IMG/VR virus record: IMGVR_UViG_3300035698_010549
Span: 1-49,564 of that record
Source: a virus
Strand: one strand, 5' to 3'
Length of the DNA stretch: 49,564 nt
This document shows, in pieces, positions 8,411 to 17,292 of this stretch. The stretch's first letter is position 1. Each line of letters starts with the position of its first letter. A model generated the notes under the pieces. That model was not told the origin of the DNA. It made no database searches and saw only the letters and a program-made list of their open reading frames with translations. The position numbers and the translations under genes were made by a program.

Positions 8411-9340
8411 ATGGCTGTGACTCTTGTCGAGGCCTCCAAGCGCAACTCGGGTGATGTCCTTCGGTCCGCCGTGATCGAGCTTTACGCTCGGTCCGCGGAT
8501 ATCCTGCGAGTCATGCAGTTCGAAGACATCGCCGGCAACGCGCTGAGGTACAACCAGGAAGAGACTCTTCCCGGTATTGGTTTCCGTTCCGTCAACGGCT
8601 CGTACAGTGAAAGCACTGGCGTGCTCAACCCCGTCACCGAGCCGCTCGTTATTGCGGGTGGTGACCTGGACGTTGACAAGTTCATCATCAAGACCATGGG
8701 CGCTGACCAGCGCTCGAGCCAGGAGGCCATGAAGGTCAAGGCCCTGGCGCACAAGTGGGCGTATACCTTCGTCAAGGGCGACAGCACGTCTGACGCCAAG
8801 CAGTACGATGGTCTGCAGGCCCGCATCACCGGCAACCAGCTTCTTCCCGCCGGCAGCGCCTCGGGGGGTGACGCTCTGTCCCTCGCGAAGATGGACGAGG
8901 CGATCGACCTGGTGGACAGCCCGACGCACCTGCTTATGAGCAAGGCCATGCGTCGGCGATTCACCCAGGCTGCTCGGTCGACCACCGTGTCGGGTCACGT
9001 CAACTACGGCCAGGATGAGTTCGGCCGTCGTCAGACGCTGTATGCCGACATCCCGATCATCGTGGCTGACGACAACGGGCACGCCTTCCCCGCGCTCGCC
9101 TTTGACGAGGCGAACCCGGGCGGCGGCTCGAACGTGGGCACGTCGATCTACGTGCTGTCCATCGGCGACGGGATGCTCCAGGGCATCCAGAATGGTGACG
9201 CGGACGTCACCGACCTCGGTGAGCTTGACACGAAGCCGTCCATGCGGACTCGCGTCGAGTGGTACTCGGGCATCGCCATCTACCACTCCCGTTCGGTCGC
9301 CCGACTGAACGGCATCTCGGATGCCGCGCTCGTCGCGTGA
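8411..9340 (+). CDS. Major capsid protein (HK97-fold expected)
   Basis: The 309-residue protein follows the scaffold and precedes a decoration-like protein, the standard place for the coat. Codon use is strongly biased to C/G-ending codons, as expected for a highly expressed gene. An N-terminal helix region leads into PGIGFRSVNGSYSES, which resembles an E-loop, and a central segment PTHLLMSKAMRRRFTQAA, which resembles the spine helix and nearby strands of encapsulin-like coats. The C-terminal part, RVEWYSGIAIYHSRSVARL, resembles the final P-domain strands. The family assignment rests on context plus these features. GAGGA lies upstream of the start. Confidence 0.87.
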   Translation: MAVTLVEASKRNSGDVLRSAVIELYARSADILRVMQFEDIAGNALRYNQEETLPGIGFRSVNGSYSESTGVLNPVTEPLVIAGGDLDVDKFIIKTMGADQRSSQEAMKVKALAHKWAYTFVKGDSTSDAKQYDGLQARITGNQLLPAGSASGGDALSLAKMDEAIDLVDSPTHLLMSKAMRRRFTQAARSTTVSGHVNYGQDEFGRRQTLYADIPIIVADDNGHAFPALAFDEANPGGGSNVGTSIYVLSIGDGMLQGIQNGDADVTDLGELDTKPSMRTRVEWYSGIAIYHSRSVARLNGISDAALVA

Positions 9341-9361
9341 TCCCTGTAGAAAGGCACTACC

Positions 9362-9841
9362 ATGTCGCTTCGTACCCAGCACCGTGCTTTTGACTCCCTT
9401 CTCGAACTCCAGGATACCAGCGCCAATATCACGGCGACTGACCTTGGGTTCATCACCGGCGAGGATCCCCGGATCGTCGACCTTTACCAGGGTGCCGACT
9501 CGGGCACGCTCGGTGAGGGCGCCGAGTTCAAGGGCGAGCTCGTCCTCGACGTGGCCTCCATCGACCAGACCGCGGGCAACGAGCTTTACACTGTCATCCT
9601 CGAAGGCTGTAACACTGCGAACTTCAGCTCTGGTGACATCGTGCAGCTCGCCATGATCCAGCTTGGCGACGAGGACACCATGCTCGGCAACGCGAACCTG
9701 GATCTCTCGACTGGGCGGTACATCGTGCCGTTCACGACTGAGAAGAACGGTACCACGTACCGCTACGTTCGCATCGCTTTCGTCCTGGGCGGCACTACGC
9801 CGATCCTGAACCTGGCCGCCCGTCTCCAGCAGATGGGCTGA
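9362..9841 (+). CDS. Capsid decoration/stabilisation protein (Bbp16-like)
   Basis: This 159-residue, strand-rich protein directly follows the coat gene. Its N-terminal pattern (FDSLLELQDTSANITATD, then DLG) and overall strand pattern recall Bbp16-type capsid cement proteins. Such proteins bind the outside of expanded capsids and strengthen them against internal DNA pressure. The bias to G/C-ending codons is like that of the coat gene and suggests a high copy number. A terminator follows, closing the scaffold-coat-cement unit. Confidence 0.7.
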   Translation: MSLRTQHRAFDSLLELQDTSANITATDLGFITGEDPRIVDLYQGADSGTLGEGAEFKGELVLDVASIDQTAGNELYTVILEGCNTANFSSGDIVQLAMIQLGDEDTMLGNANLDLSTGRYIVPFTTEKNGTTYRYVRIAFVLGGTTPILNLAARLQQMG

Positions 9842-9843
9842 TA

Positions 9844-9897
9844 CCCGCTTAGGCGGGACGATACACGCGGCGGGGCCCTTAGCGGGGCTCCCCGCTA
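9844..9897 (+). terminator. Double hairpin terminator after the capsid operon
   Basis: The first hairpin is CCCGC-TTAG-GCGGG (9844-9857). The second is TAGCGGG-GCTC-CCCGCTA (9880-9897), a 7-bp stem followed by TTT. They lie between the decoration gene stop and the next ribosome-binding site, so capsid transcripts may end or be reduced here. Confidence 0.65.
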
Positions 9898-9927
9898 TTT
9901 CCAATTCACTTGTGGAGGCTAACCGCC

Positions 9928-10416
9928 ATGAACGAACAGCAGCGACTTCCCCTTCTGGCATCTGGTCTTGTCGAGATCTATGACATCGGCCTGCGTAAGT
10001 GGGTGCAGCGATCAGCGATCGACGCACGCGAGTACCTTAACCGAGCCACCGGATCGCTCGAGGGGCCGACCGTGCAAGCGAGCAAGGGCGACGACGTGGT
10101 CATGATCTGTCCCGAGCAGGCGCCGCACTACCGCGCCGACGGATTCGAGTGCCGTCGCGTCGGTTCGAGCGCCGCGATCGCTGAGCCCGCGCCGACGATC
10201 GACCCGATTACCACTGGGCCGCCCTCCGCTGCCAACCCCGAGAACGACGGCCTTGCCGATGAGCTCGAAGAGTTCACGGTGGTGCAGCTTCGCTTCTTTG
10301 CTAAGTCGGTCGACGTGGCCGGCGCTTCACAGATGACCAAGACGCAACTTGTTGCTGAGCTCATTGGGGTTGGGTTCCGCCTGACCACCGAGCTGATCGA
10401 CGGGATGCCCAGCTGA
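9928..10416 (+). CDS. Virion-region protein with C-terminal SAP/Rho_N-like helix pair
   Basis: The start ATG 9928 has TGGAGG 10 bases upstream. An earlier in-frame ATG at 9910 lacks a site. The 162-residue protein has an N-terminal region with YDIGLRKWVQRSAIDAREYL. A Pro/Ala-rich linker follows, and then a C-terminal helix pair (LEEFTVVQLRFFAKS and MTKTQLVAELI) of the SAP, HeH or Rho_N type. Such helix pairs are common near capsid genes and are thought to bind DNA or proteins. The exact role is unknown. Head-tail joining or capsid association is likely from position. Confidence 0.72.
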   Translation: MNEQQRLPLLASGLVEIYDIGLRKWVQRSAIDAREYLNRATGSLEGPTVQASKGDDVVMICPEQAPHYRADGFECRRVGSSAAIAEPAPTIDPITTGPPSAANPENDGLADELEEFTVVQLRFFAKSVDVAGASQMTKTQLVAELIGVGFRLTTELIDGMPS

Positions 10417-10426
10417 GGACTTAACC

Positions 10427-10771
10427 ATGCACGTTCCTTCCATCGAGATGATCGGTGCTGCCGGTCGCATTAAGTGCAAGTTGACCGAGCAGCCGCAGTG
10501 GGAGTCACGCGGCTACACGCCGATCGAGCCGCCCACGGCGATTCCGACGAATAAACAGGCGATCGATGACCACGCAGCTTACTGCGGGTTCAACCTCCGC
10601 ATGAAACAGAACCCATTCGGGCCGCTGGACCCTAACTCCCGCGATCGATGGAACGGTGTCTTCGAGGCGGCCCGCGCTGAGCGGTTCAAGTACGACGGCG
10701 CGAAGCCCGAAGAGGGCTACGTCACCCCTGAACTTGGCCCAGTCTTGTTCGATGAGATGCCGGAGGACTGA
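10427..10771 (+). CDS. Hypothetical connector-region protein
   Basis: This 114-residue protein lies 10 bases after the previous gene and 1 base before the next. It is polar and Pro-rich, with two Cys residues and no membrane segment, and I recognise no family. Its end contains the ribosome-binding site (CGGAGG) of the next gene. Position between capsid and head-tail adaptor genes suggests a head-associated or assembly role. Confidence 0.68.
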   Translation: MHVPSIEMIGAAGRIKCKLTEQPQWESRGYTPIEPPTAIPTNKQAIDDHAAYCGFNLRMKQNPFGPLDPNSRDRWNGVFEAARAERFKYDGAKPEEGYVTPELGPVLFDEMPED

Positions 10772-10772
10772 G

Positions 10773-11291
10773 ATGTCGATCACCGTTGAAACTGGGGCCG
10801 GGCTGAGCACCGCCGACTCATACCTTTCGGTGGCCGACGCCGACACGTACCACACTAACCACGACGACCCTACAGCGTGGTCTGGTGCTACGACTGCAGT
10901 CAAGGAGAACGCGCTCCGCATCGCAACGCAGTACCTGGACGTGGTGTACGATGGTCGGTGGCGGGGAATCCGAACTAAGGAAGCGCAGGCCCTTGCCTGG
11001 CCCAGGGCCAACGCTGACGACAACGATTGGTATACGTTCGACTCGAACTTCATGCCGCAACGACTTAAGGACGCTACGGCTGAGCTCGCGCTACGCCACA
11101 TCGCCACCCCGCTGCTTGCCGACGTTGACGCGGGGGCAGACGCGCCCCTGAAGTCGAAGAAGATCAAAGTGGGCCCGATCGAGACAGACAAGGAGTTCAT
11201 GGGCGGGCAGGACCAGTATCCGCGGTATCGGATGGTCGAGTACATGATTCGCCCGCTCCTCATGTCCAGTAACACGGTGTACCGAGCATGA
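10773..11291 (+). CDS. Head-tail adaptor (DnaT-like/gp6-like)
   Basis: The start is ATG 10773 with CGGAGG just upstream. A longer reading from 10656 would run far into the previous gene. The 172 residues show the all-helical pattern of head-completion adaptors: SYLSVADADTYH near the start, then a pair of helices around ALRIATQYLDVVYDGRW and a later amphipathic helix (RLKDATAELALRHIA). Databases often call such proteins DnaT-like because of a shared start pattern. In phages they form the ring below the portal that receives the tail. The 4-base overlap with the next gene fits that module. Confidence 0.75.
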   Translation: MSITVETGAGLSTADSYLSVADADTYHTNHDDPTAWSGATTAVKENALRIATQYLDVVYDGRWRGIRTKEAQALAWPRANADDNDWYTFDSNFMPQRLKDATAELALRHIATPLLADVDAGADAPLKSKKIKVGPIETDKEFMGGQDQYPRYRMVEYMIRPLLMSSNTVYRA

Positions 11292-11671
11292 CTACATCAC
11301 TCGATACTGAGGTCGCCGCCGCGATCACGGAAATCATGGCCGAGGTGGGGTCGCCACTCGACTTCACTTTTCGCCAATCAACCGAGGTGGTCGACTTGAC
11401 CACGGGGTTGGTGGCTCAAGCGAGGACGACTGTTTCAATCGTGGCCACACCACCGTTCGAGGCATCCACGGGTTACGGCAAAGTGGATAGCGCGATCACC
11501 TCTGGGGACACAGTCGTCGGCATTGACGCGACTGATGTCCCCGCTGGTGTGGAAGTGCTTCCCGGTTCTGTGTTCGTGGTGATCGGCCCGTGCCGGTATC
11601 AATGCACCAAAGTCATGGAGATCTGGTCGGGGGCGAACCTTGCGTTCTACCTCTTCGCCATCGAGCACTGA
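11288..11671 (+). CDS. Head closure / head-tail joining protein
   Basis: This 127-residue, strand-rich protein overlaps the adaptor gene by 4 bases and precedes the HK97 gp10-like gene. That is where the head-tail stopper is found in siphoviruses. The sequence is mostly short beta segments with Thr, Val and Ile, without catalytic motifs. Size and order support a stopper or connector, but similarity to any one family is not evident by eye. Confidence 0.65.
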   Translation: MTTSLDTEVAAAITEIMAEVGSPLDFTFRQSTEVVDLTTGLVAQARTTVSIVATPPFEASTGYGKVDSAITSGDTVVGIDATDVPAGVEVLPGSVFVVIGPCRYQCTKVMEIWSGANLAFYLFAIEH

Positions 11672-11674
11672 CCC

Positions 11675-12214
11675 ATGAGTCGATTCCCCGCCCAACCCCC
11701 GTTCGAGTCATCGAGCAAGCTCGCTGACAACGGCGCAGTGCCCCGCGGTAACGGCGGGGTGCCCAACCTGGCGCAGTTCCAACAAGCGGTCGAACTATTT
11801 ACCAAGAACTACACACCGGATCAGCTCGTGCTGTTCCATCGATTCATCGCGCTCGACGCGCTGACCCGTATCGTACTCAAGACCCCGGTCGATACCGGAC
11901 GAGCACGCGGTAACTGGCAAGTCGATATCAACAAGTCCCCGAAGAAGATCTTGCTCGGTAAGAAGGAGTCGGGATCATCGGGGGTCAAGGGTGAGGCCAC
12001 CGAGGGCGACGTTGGACAAGAGGGATCCGCGGCCATCACCGCAGGCCTGGGCAAGCTGAGTAACCTTCCACCGTTCAGCGATGTCTTCATCGCTAACAAC
12101 CTCGAGTACATCTCGTACCTTGAAGAGGGTCGCCCCGGTCCGGGTAGCGCACAAGCACCGAAGGGCATGATCGTCGTGACCTTCGCTGAGATACAGGAGC
12201 GATTCGGTGCCTAA
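11675..12214 (+). CDS. HK97 gp10-like tail completion protein
   Basis: The 179 residues contain the two hallmarks of the family. The first is TPVDTGRARGNW, a loop found in nearly all HK97 gp10-like proteins. The second is the C-terminal YISYLEEGRPGPGSAQAPKG, matching the usual Y---LE-G-S-QAP-G pattern. The protein joins the tail terminator to the head connector. It overlaps the next gene by 8 bases. The N-terminus has an extra Gly/Pro-rich stretch. Confidence 0.85.
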   Translation: MSRFPAQPPFESSSKLADNGAVPRGNGGVPNLAQFQQAVELFTKNYTPDQLVLFHRFIALDALTRIVLKTPVDTGRARGNWQVDINKSPKKILLGKKESGSSGVKGEATEGDVGQEGSAAITAGLGKLSNLPPFSDVFIANNLEYISYLEEGRPGPGSAQAPKGMIVVTFAEIQERFGA

Positions 12215-12638
12215 CCAGAAGACCATCCACGAATTGATCCGCGGGAAGGCCATCACCTGGCTCGCTGCGAATGGTGACTACCCGACCGCTATTGACAACT
12301 ACCCACTCGCGACGCCCAGCACTGGGGCGCGTGTGGACAAGCCTGAGCTCACTCCGTTCGTGACTATCCATCTTCGCGACGGAGACGCCAGGCAAGCATC
12401 ACTGGGTGACAGCAAGCGCGTGCGATACGTGGGCGCGTGCATCATCGGAGTTCATGTCCCGAGGGATTCGGGCGTCTCGATCCTGACCACCGTCACTGAG
12501 GGAATCCGCGACGAGTTCCAGGCGAGTACTGTTTCGGGAGTGCACTACGCAATCCCGAGTATTGACTTTGTTGGCGCCGAGGGCAAGTGGTTCCGGGCCA
12601 ACGTGACCGTCCCGTACTACGGGGACGAGTTCATCTGA
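12207..12638 (+). CDS. Tail terminator protein (DUF4128/gpU-like)
   Basis: The 143-residue protein has the alpha/beta pattern of tail terminators. An N-terminal helix (ELIRGKAITWL) is followed by strands ending in FVTIHLRDGDA, an antiparallel pair, and a C-terminal strand FRANVTVPYYGDEF. It sits between the gp10-like gene and the tail tube gene, the standard place. The hexameric ring caps the tail tube when it has reached the tape-measure length. Confidence 0.78.
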   Translation: MPNQKTIHELIRGKAITWLAANGDYPTAIDNYPLATPSTGARVDKPELTPFVTIHLRDGDARQASLGDSKRVRYVGACIIGVHVPRDSGVSILTTVTEGIRDEFQASTVSGVHYAIPSIDFVGAEGKWFRANVTVPYYGDEFI

Positions 12639-12654
12639 ACTAAGGAGTGGACAT

Positions 12655-13836
12655 ATGTCCAACGCAGATCAGACGTCCCTCGCCTATGTCGAGGAAACTA
12701 CCTTCGGGGCGATCCCTTCCGGGCCCCCCACTCTCACGGAACTTCGCTACACCGGCGAGACCTTCAAGCTCAACACCGGCAGCGTCGTCTCGGCCGAGAT
12801 CCGAGAAGATCGTCAGAAGACGGATGTCATTCGTACCTCGCTCGGTGCGGGCGGCGACATCAACTTTGAACTCAGTTACAGCGACTTCGACCCGTTCTTC
12901 GAAGCGGTGCTTCAGTCGGGTGACTGGTCGAGCGCGGTGTCCAACGACGCGAGCACTATCGGGGCGGCCGTGTCCGGCCCCACTACCACGTACACCGACT
13001 CGGGTACGGGCTTCGGTTCGTTCGTCGTCGGTCAGTGGGTGAAGATCGGTGGATACACCACCGCGGGTAACAATGGTGTCTTCAAGATCACTGCCGCCGC
13101 GGCAGGGGCCATCGCGGTGTCGAACCCAGCCGGCGTGCTTGAAGCCGCTGGCCCATCGGTTACGACCGAGATGGGCGCTCAGATCGTCAACGGCACTGAG
13201 CAGCGATCGTTCGCCATCGAGCGCACATACAACGATATCGCCGGCAGCGGTAAGTTCATGCAGTACTTCGGCATGACCTTCTCGAGCGTGAACATGACCA
13301 TCGCGCCCGAGGCGATCATCACTGGCAGCTTCTCGGCGATGGGCACGACTGAGACCACGACGAGCGCGACGGTGGGCGACGGGAGTGAAACCGCGGCCGG
13401 AACTAACCAGGTCATGAACGGCGTGGACCACGTCGCCGCTGTGTTCCTGAACGGGACGAACCCGATCGATCTGGTCCAGGGTTCGCTCACCGTCGAGAAC
13501 AACCTGCGGAACCGAGCTCAGATCGGGACGCTCGGCCCCATCTCCATCGGCGCCGGCAGCGTTGACATCACCGGCACCATCCAGGCGTATTATGCCGCGG
13601 GCGATCCGGTGGTGCTTATGGGTTACTACCGAAACTGGACGGCGACCTCGCTGTCGTTCGTGCTGACCGATGGCGCGGGCAACAGTTACGTGATCGACTT
13701 CCCCCAGATCCGCATCACCGATGCCCAGGCCCCCGCGGAGGGGCAGAACACCGATGTCATTGTGGACGCCAGTTTCACTGCGTACCGCAACGGCACCGAG
13801 GACATCACCATCCGCATCGTTCGATTCGCTGCCTGA
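12655..13836 (+). CDS. Major tail tube protein with an inserted Ig-like domain
   Basis: The 393 residues match the phage tail tube type starting with an ETTFG--P motif, then LRYTGETFKLNTGS and EIREDRQKTDVI. The protein polymerises into the hollow tail. Residues about 100-170 look like an inserted beta-sandwich, with WVKIGGYTTAGNNGVFKI as its core. The hub protein at 21163 carries the same kind of insert. A Thr-rich stretch TTETTTSAT lies at 231-239. AAGGAG lies upstream of the start. Codon use is biased like that of the coat gene, as expected for an abundant virion protein. Confidence 0.88.
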   Translation: MSNADQTSLAYVEETTFGAIPSGPPTLTELRYTGETFKLNTGSVVSAEIREDRQKTDVIRTSLGAGGDINFELSYSDFDPFFEAVLQSGDWSSAVSNDASTIGAAVSGPTTTYTDSGTGFGSFVVGQWVKIGGYTTAGNNGVFKITAAAAGAIAVSNPAGVLEAAGPSVTTEMGAQIVNGTEQRSFAIERTYNDIAGSGKFMQYFGMTFSSVNMTIAPEAIITGSFSAMGTTETTTSATVGDGSETAAGTNQVMNGVDHVAAVFLNGTNPIDLVQGSLTVENNLRNRAQIGTLGPISIGAGSVDITGTIQAYYAAGDPVVLMGYYRNWTATSLSFVLTDGAGNSYVIDFPQIRITDAQAPAEGQNTDVIVDASFTAYRNGTEDITIRIVRFAA

Positions 13837-13863
13837 TAGCAGCGCAGTTCTAGGAGGCTCACA

Positions 13864-14256
13864 ATGAAGCTTAGCCGATTCAAGGTCAACAACCAGGCAG
13901 CCGAAGAGGGTGTCTGGGTCGATGCAGGCGAAGGCCTGCGCTTGCTCGTCGCCCGCATGTCCAACAAAGGCGCCCAGGATTTCATCCGCAGGGAGACGCG
14001 CCGCAACAAGCGGCACTCTACGGGTTCGATCGCCGACGCCGCGATGGAATCGGCGACGAAGCGGGCGATCGCCAATCATGTGCTGCTCGGATGGGAGAAC
14101 CTGCTCGGTGACGATGAGCAGCAGATCCCGTTCAGCGCGAACAAGGCGCTCGAGATCTTCGAGGAGTTCCCCGACTTCTTGACCATGGTCATCGAATACG
14201 CCACGGACATCGATCTGTTCCGTGACGAGACGATGGAACAGTCAGCGGGAAACTGA
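13864..14256 (+). CDS. Tail assembly chaperone, short form (G-like)
   Basis: This 130-residue protein lies between the tail tube and tape-measure genes and ends with AGN before TGA. It is charged and helical, like lambda G-type chaperones. These bind the tape measure and recruit tube subunits, and are not part of the finished virion. The last two sense codons are GGA AAC, and the base before them is G, giving the heptamer GGGAAAC in the correct phase for -1 slippage. Most ribosomes would make this short form. TAGGAGG lies upstream of the start. Confidence 0.85.
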   Translation: MKLSRFKVNNQAAEEGVWVDAGEGLRLLVARMSNKGAQDFIRRETRRNKRHSTGSIADAAMESATKRAIANHVLLGWENLLGDDEQQIPFSANKALEIFEEFPDFLTMVIEYATDIDLFRDETMEQSAGN

Positions 14257-14615
14257 TCGAGTATCTCCGATGGTGGGTCGAGTGGGGTTCTAACCCCGGG
14301 CGAATGGCAGTTCTCGAGAGACGGGCAAGGCAGGGAAAGCCAACCCCGTCTCTCGATAACGCCCCTGAGATTCATGACCCGTTCGAGCTCGGTATCTGGG
14401 CAGCGTTCTTGCTGCTGAACACCAAGCGACCGTGCGGGTTTGGCCCGGGACCAATTCCACTCAGCGAGATGCTCGCGTTCTTTGAGCTCGAAGGTATCGA
14501 CGACCCCGAACTTCGATCCGACTACGTTGAGCTTCTAACCGCGCTCGACGGCACGTTCCTTAAGATGATCTCGGAGAAGCACAATGCCAAGGATGGAAGT
14601 AGTCATCGGGGCTAG
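13864..14615 (+). CDS. Tail assembly chaperone, frameshifted long form (GT-like)
   Basis: The product joins 13864-14253 to 14253-14615 by a -1 shift and would have about 250 residues. The downstream part, from KLIEYLRWWVEWGSNPG through FELGIWAAFLLLNTKRPCG, has no good start signal of its own near its beginning. An in-frame ATG at 14304 lacks a ribosome-binding site. Its open frame reaches back past the stop of the short form, which is strong evidence for translation by frameshifting. The end overlaps the tape-measure start by 32 bases. The T-part normally links the chaperone to tube subunits. Confidence 0.83.
14247..14253 (+). promoter_or_regulatory. Programmed -1 ribosomal frameshift site GGGAAAC
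   Basis: The heptamer is in the canonical X XXY YYZ phase (G GGA AAC) and sits directly before the TGA stop (14254-14256) of the chaperone. Slipping by -1 gives GGG AAA and then enters the open frame CTG ATC GAG, which runs to 14615. A compact hairpin can form just downstream (GAG-TAT-CTC, 14259-14267, extended by ATC/GAT), and a further stem GGGGT/ACCCC lies at 14284-14297. Lambda uses GGGAAAG for the same G/GT switch. Confidence 0.85.
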
Positions 14616-17292
14616 GGGCGCAACCCAGGGGGCTAAGGAAGTAGAGCGGGCCGGCCAGCGCATCACTAGCCAGGGCCGTCGGATCGATGGGTCGTTTGAA
14701 AAGGTCGGGAAGCGCGCTACCCTTCTCGGCAAGCAAATGTTAATCCTGCGAACCGCCATCGCTGGCGCGTTCGCTGGTGCGGGTATCCTCGAGCTCGGTC
14801 GTCGCACCATCGGGGTGTTCTCTGAGTTTGACCGTGTAACCACCGAGCTCGCTGTTGTCGGTGGGTTGAAGAAGACGAGCGATCAATTCATCGCCCTTAC
14901 CGATCTCGCCCGTGAGCTGGGCGCCACTACAAAGTTCAGTGCAGCCCAGGCCGCAGAGGGACTCGTGTTCCTTGCTCGTGCGGGCTTCACTGCAAACGAA
15001 CAAACCGCAGCACTGCCGGGCACTCTCGCCCTCGCGGCAGCTGCGGGCCTTGACCTCGCACGTGCTGCAGACATCGCATCTAACACCGTGGGTCAGTTTG
15101 GGTTGAGGGCAAGCGAGACCGAGCGGATCGCCGATACATTCGTGCGAACCGCGAACTCCGCTAACACCGATGTCGAGCAGCTCGCCACCGCGATGCGAGA
15201 TGCCGGCCCGGTGTTCGGCGCGATGGGCCGCAGCGTCGAAGAAGCATCGGCCGCGATCGGCGTGCTCGGTGACTCCGCTATTCAGGGGTCGAAGGCGGGC
15301 ACCGCGTTGCGGGCGATCATGCTGAACCTGGTTCGTGAGCCCACGTCGCGAGCGGCGCAGGCGTTGAGCGAGCTCGGTCTTACGATTGAAGAGCTCGACC
15401 CGAACGTGCGGTCTATCGGTCAGATTTTCGGGACGCTCGGGGATGCCCAGCTTACGGCATCGCAGGCGTCCGCGATCTTCGGAACTGAAGCTACGTCTGC
15501 CGCGTTGATCCTGGCGCAGGGTGCAGATCGCGTCAAGGAACTTACTAACGAGCTCGAAACGGGGCTGAAGCCCGGAGCACAGGCTGCCGCCGACATCATG
15601 GGCACTACGCTCACGGGTTCGATGCTGTCGCTCGTCTCGGTCATTCAGGAACTGTTGCTGCAGCTCGGGCAATCGGGATTCGGTCAGACGTTCCAGTTGG
15701 TTATCGATGTCATAACCGACGCGCTGCGAATCATCGCCGGCATGGAGGACAAGCTCAAGACCGCTGGTAACGCTGCCCGCGTCCTGGCTGACGCAATCCG
15801 CTTCGTCGGCCTGACGATTGGCGCAGTGATCGCCCTGGAAGTCGGACTGTTCTTTGTGGGGCTCATTACTGGCGCGACAGGCGCCGCTGCGGCCGTCCGT
15901 GCACTGACTGCAGCGATGATTGCTAATCCAGTCACGGCGATCGCTGTGGCGGTTGCAGCCCTGGCTACGCTGCTCATCAAGTTAAAGGATGTGACCGTCG
16001 AGCTCGGCGGAACAACCTTGACCCTCGGTGAGATTGCGCTGGCTACGTTCCAGGTTATTCAGGAGCGGGCGGTCACATTGTTGAACTGGGCCGTCGATCA
16101 ACTGGCCGAGGTGATTTCGACGGTCAAGATAGTCGTCGGGGCTATCGCCGATGTCGTGCTTCAGCCATGGGAGGGTGTGTTCGGGTCTCTACTTGACAAC
16201 TGGGGGTCGATGCTTAACAGCATGCTCACGATGGCGAAGCGGATCGTCAATGCAATCATCGGTGCATTCACCGGCATGGTCCGCGTGATCTCCGGCGTGT
16301 TCACTCGATTCACCTCTGTCGCCGCGAACGTAGCATCGTTCAACCCGCTTGACCTGTCTACCTATTCTGAGCTCGGTGGGGCCGCACTCCAGGCATTCAA
16401 CCCCGCGCTGGTTGCAGCGGACGCCGCCGTGGCATTCACGAACTCGTTCTCGACTGATTACATCGGTGAGATGACCGACCTCGGGAAGGAAGCTGGCAAG
16501 GCGTTCACCATCGGGTGGTCGGGATTCATCGAGAGTAACCCCGAGCTCGCCCGCGCTGTTGATCCGACGACGTTCGCGTCCGACGTGCTCGCCCGGGCAC
16601 AGCAGCTTGCGAGTGAGCGGGTGGCCTCGGTCCAGGGTGAGGTTGTGTCCGCCCCTGACCTTGCGGCCATCACCCCTAACGATGTCAACCTGGCGATGCT
16701 CGAGACAATGGAAGAGCTCACACCTGCAACAGAGGCCGCAACCGATGCCACGATTCGACTGACCGAGGCTCAAGCGAACCTGCTCTTCATGGCGCAGGAC
16801 ATCGGCGATGCCTTCTCGCGTTCGCTCGGTGACTTCATCCTTGGCGCATCGTCCGCAGAAGAGGCTGCCAAGGGCCTGCTCGAACAACTCAGCCGCATTG
16901 TCCTGCAGACATTCCTGCTCGGGCCGCTTTCCAGCGGGATCTCGGGCGGGCTGTCTAGGGCATTCGGCATTCCGACCGGGAATGCCAATGGTAACGCATT
17001 CGTGGGCGGTCGGCTCACTGCTTTCGCCTCCGGTGGTGTAGTCGACCGACCCACTTTCTTTCCAATGCGAAGTGGCACTGGGCTCATGGGCGAAGCCGGC
17101 CCTGAAGCGATCATGCCACTTCAGCGTGACTCGAACGGACGACTCGGTGTCTCCGGTGGTGGTGGGTCAACAACGGTTAACATGACCGTGGTGACCCGGG
17201 ACGCGGACTCGTTCCGTCGAAGCGAAAAGCAGGTCGCCAGTCGGATGCGCCGAGCCGTGTCTAGCGCGGGCGATACTGGGAGGACCCGTTGA
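14584..17292 (+). CDS. Tape measure protein (TP901-type)
   Basis: The 902 residues begin with a basic amphipathic N-terminus. The TP901 core follows at about 75-360, with recurring segments such as ELGATTKFSAAQAAEGLVFLARAGF and AIGVLGDSAIQGSKAGTALR that are highly typical of the family. Hydrophobic helices in the middle (about 400-460) and a Gly-rich C-terminus with FASGGVVDRPTFFPMRSG and GEAGPEAIMPL, the usual tail end, complete it. Using about 0.15 nm per residue, it would set a tail of roughly 130 nm. It leaves the tail tip at infection to help open the cell envelope. Confidence 0.95.
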   Translation: MPRMEVVIGARGATQGAKEVERAGQRITSQGRRIDGSFEKVGKRATLLGKQMLILRTAIAGAFAGAGILELGRRTIGVFSEFDRVTTELAVVGGLKKTSDQFIALTDLARELGATTKFSAAQAAEGLVFLARAGFTANEQTAALPGTLALAAAAGLDLARAADIASNTVGQFGLRASETERIADTFVRTANSANTDVEQLATAMRDAGPVFGAMGRSVEEASAAIGVLGDSAIQGSKAGTALRAIMLNLVREPTSRAAQALSELGLTIEELDPNVRSIGQIFGTLGDAQLTASQASAIFGTEATSAALILAQGADRVKELTNELETGLKPGAQAAADIMGTTLTGSMLSLVSVIQELLLQLGQSGFGQTFQLVIDVITDALRIIAGMEDKLKTAGNAARVLADAIRFVGLTIGAVIALEVGLFFVGLITGATGAAAAVRALTAAMIANPVTAIAVAVAALATLLIKLKDVTVELGGTTLTLGEIALATFQVIQERAVTLLNWAVDQLAEVISTVKIVVGAIADVVLQPWEGVFGSLLDNWGSMLNSMLTMAKRIVNAIIGAFTGMVRVISGVFTRFTSVAANVASFNPLDLSTYSELGGAALQAFNPALVAADAAVAFTNSFSTDYIGEMTDLGKEAGKAFTIGWSGFIESNPELARAVDPTTFASDVLARAQQLASERVASVQGEVVSAPDLAAITPNDVNLAMLETMEELTPATEAATDATIRLTEAQANLLFMAQDIGDAFSRSLGDFILGASSAEEAAKGLLEQLSRIVLQTFLLGPLSSGISGGLSRAFGIPTGNANGNAFVGGRLTAFASGGVVDRPTFFPMRSGTGLMGEAGPEAIMPLQRDSNGRLGVSGGGGSTTVNMTVVTRDADSFRRSEKQVASRMRRAVSSAGDTGRTR

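Noticed and set aside
7616-10027. An 800-residue open frame on the minus strand across scaffold, capsid and decoration genes
   Set aside because: It is antisense to three well-supported genes, has no start signals or recognisable domains, and is a by-product of their strong codon bias.
12640-14079. A 479-residue minus-strand open frame under the tail tube gene
   Set aside because: It mirrors the biased codons of the tail tube gene, has an Arg/His/Asp-rich random look and no ribosome-binding site.
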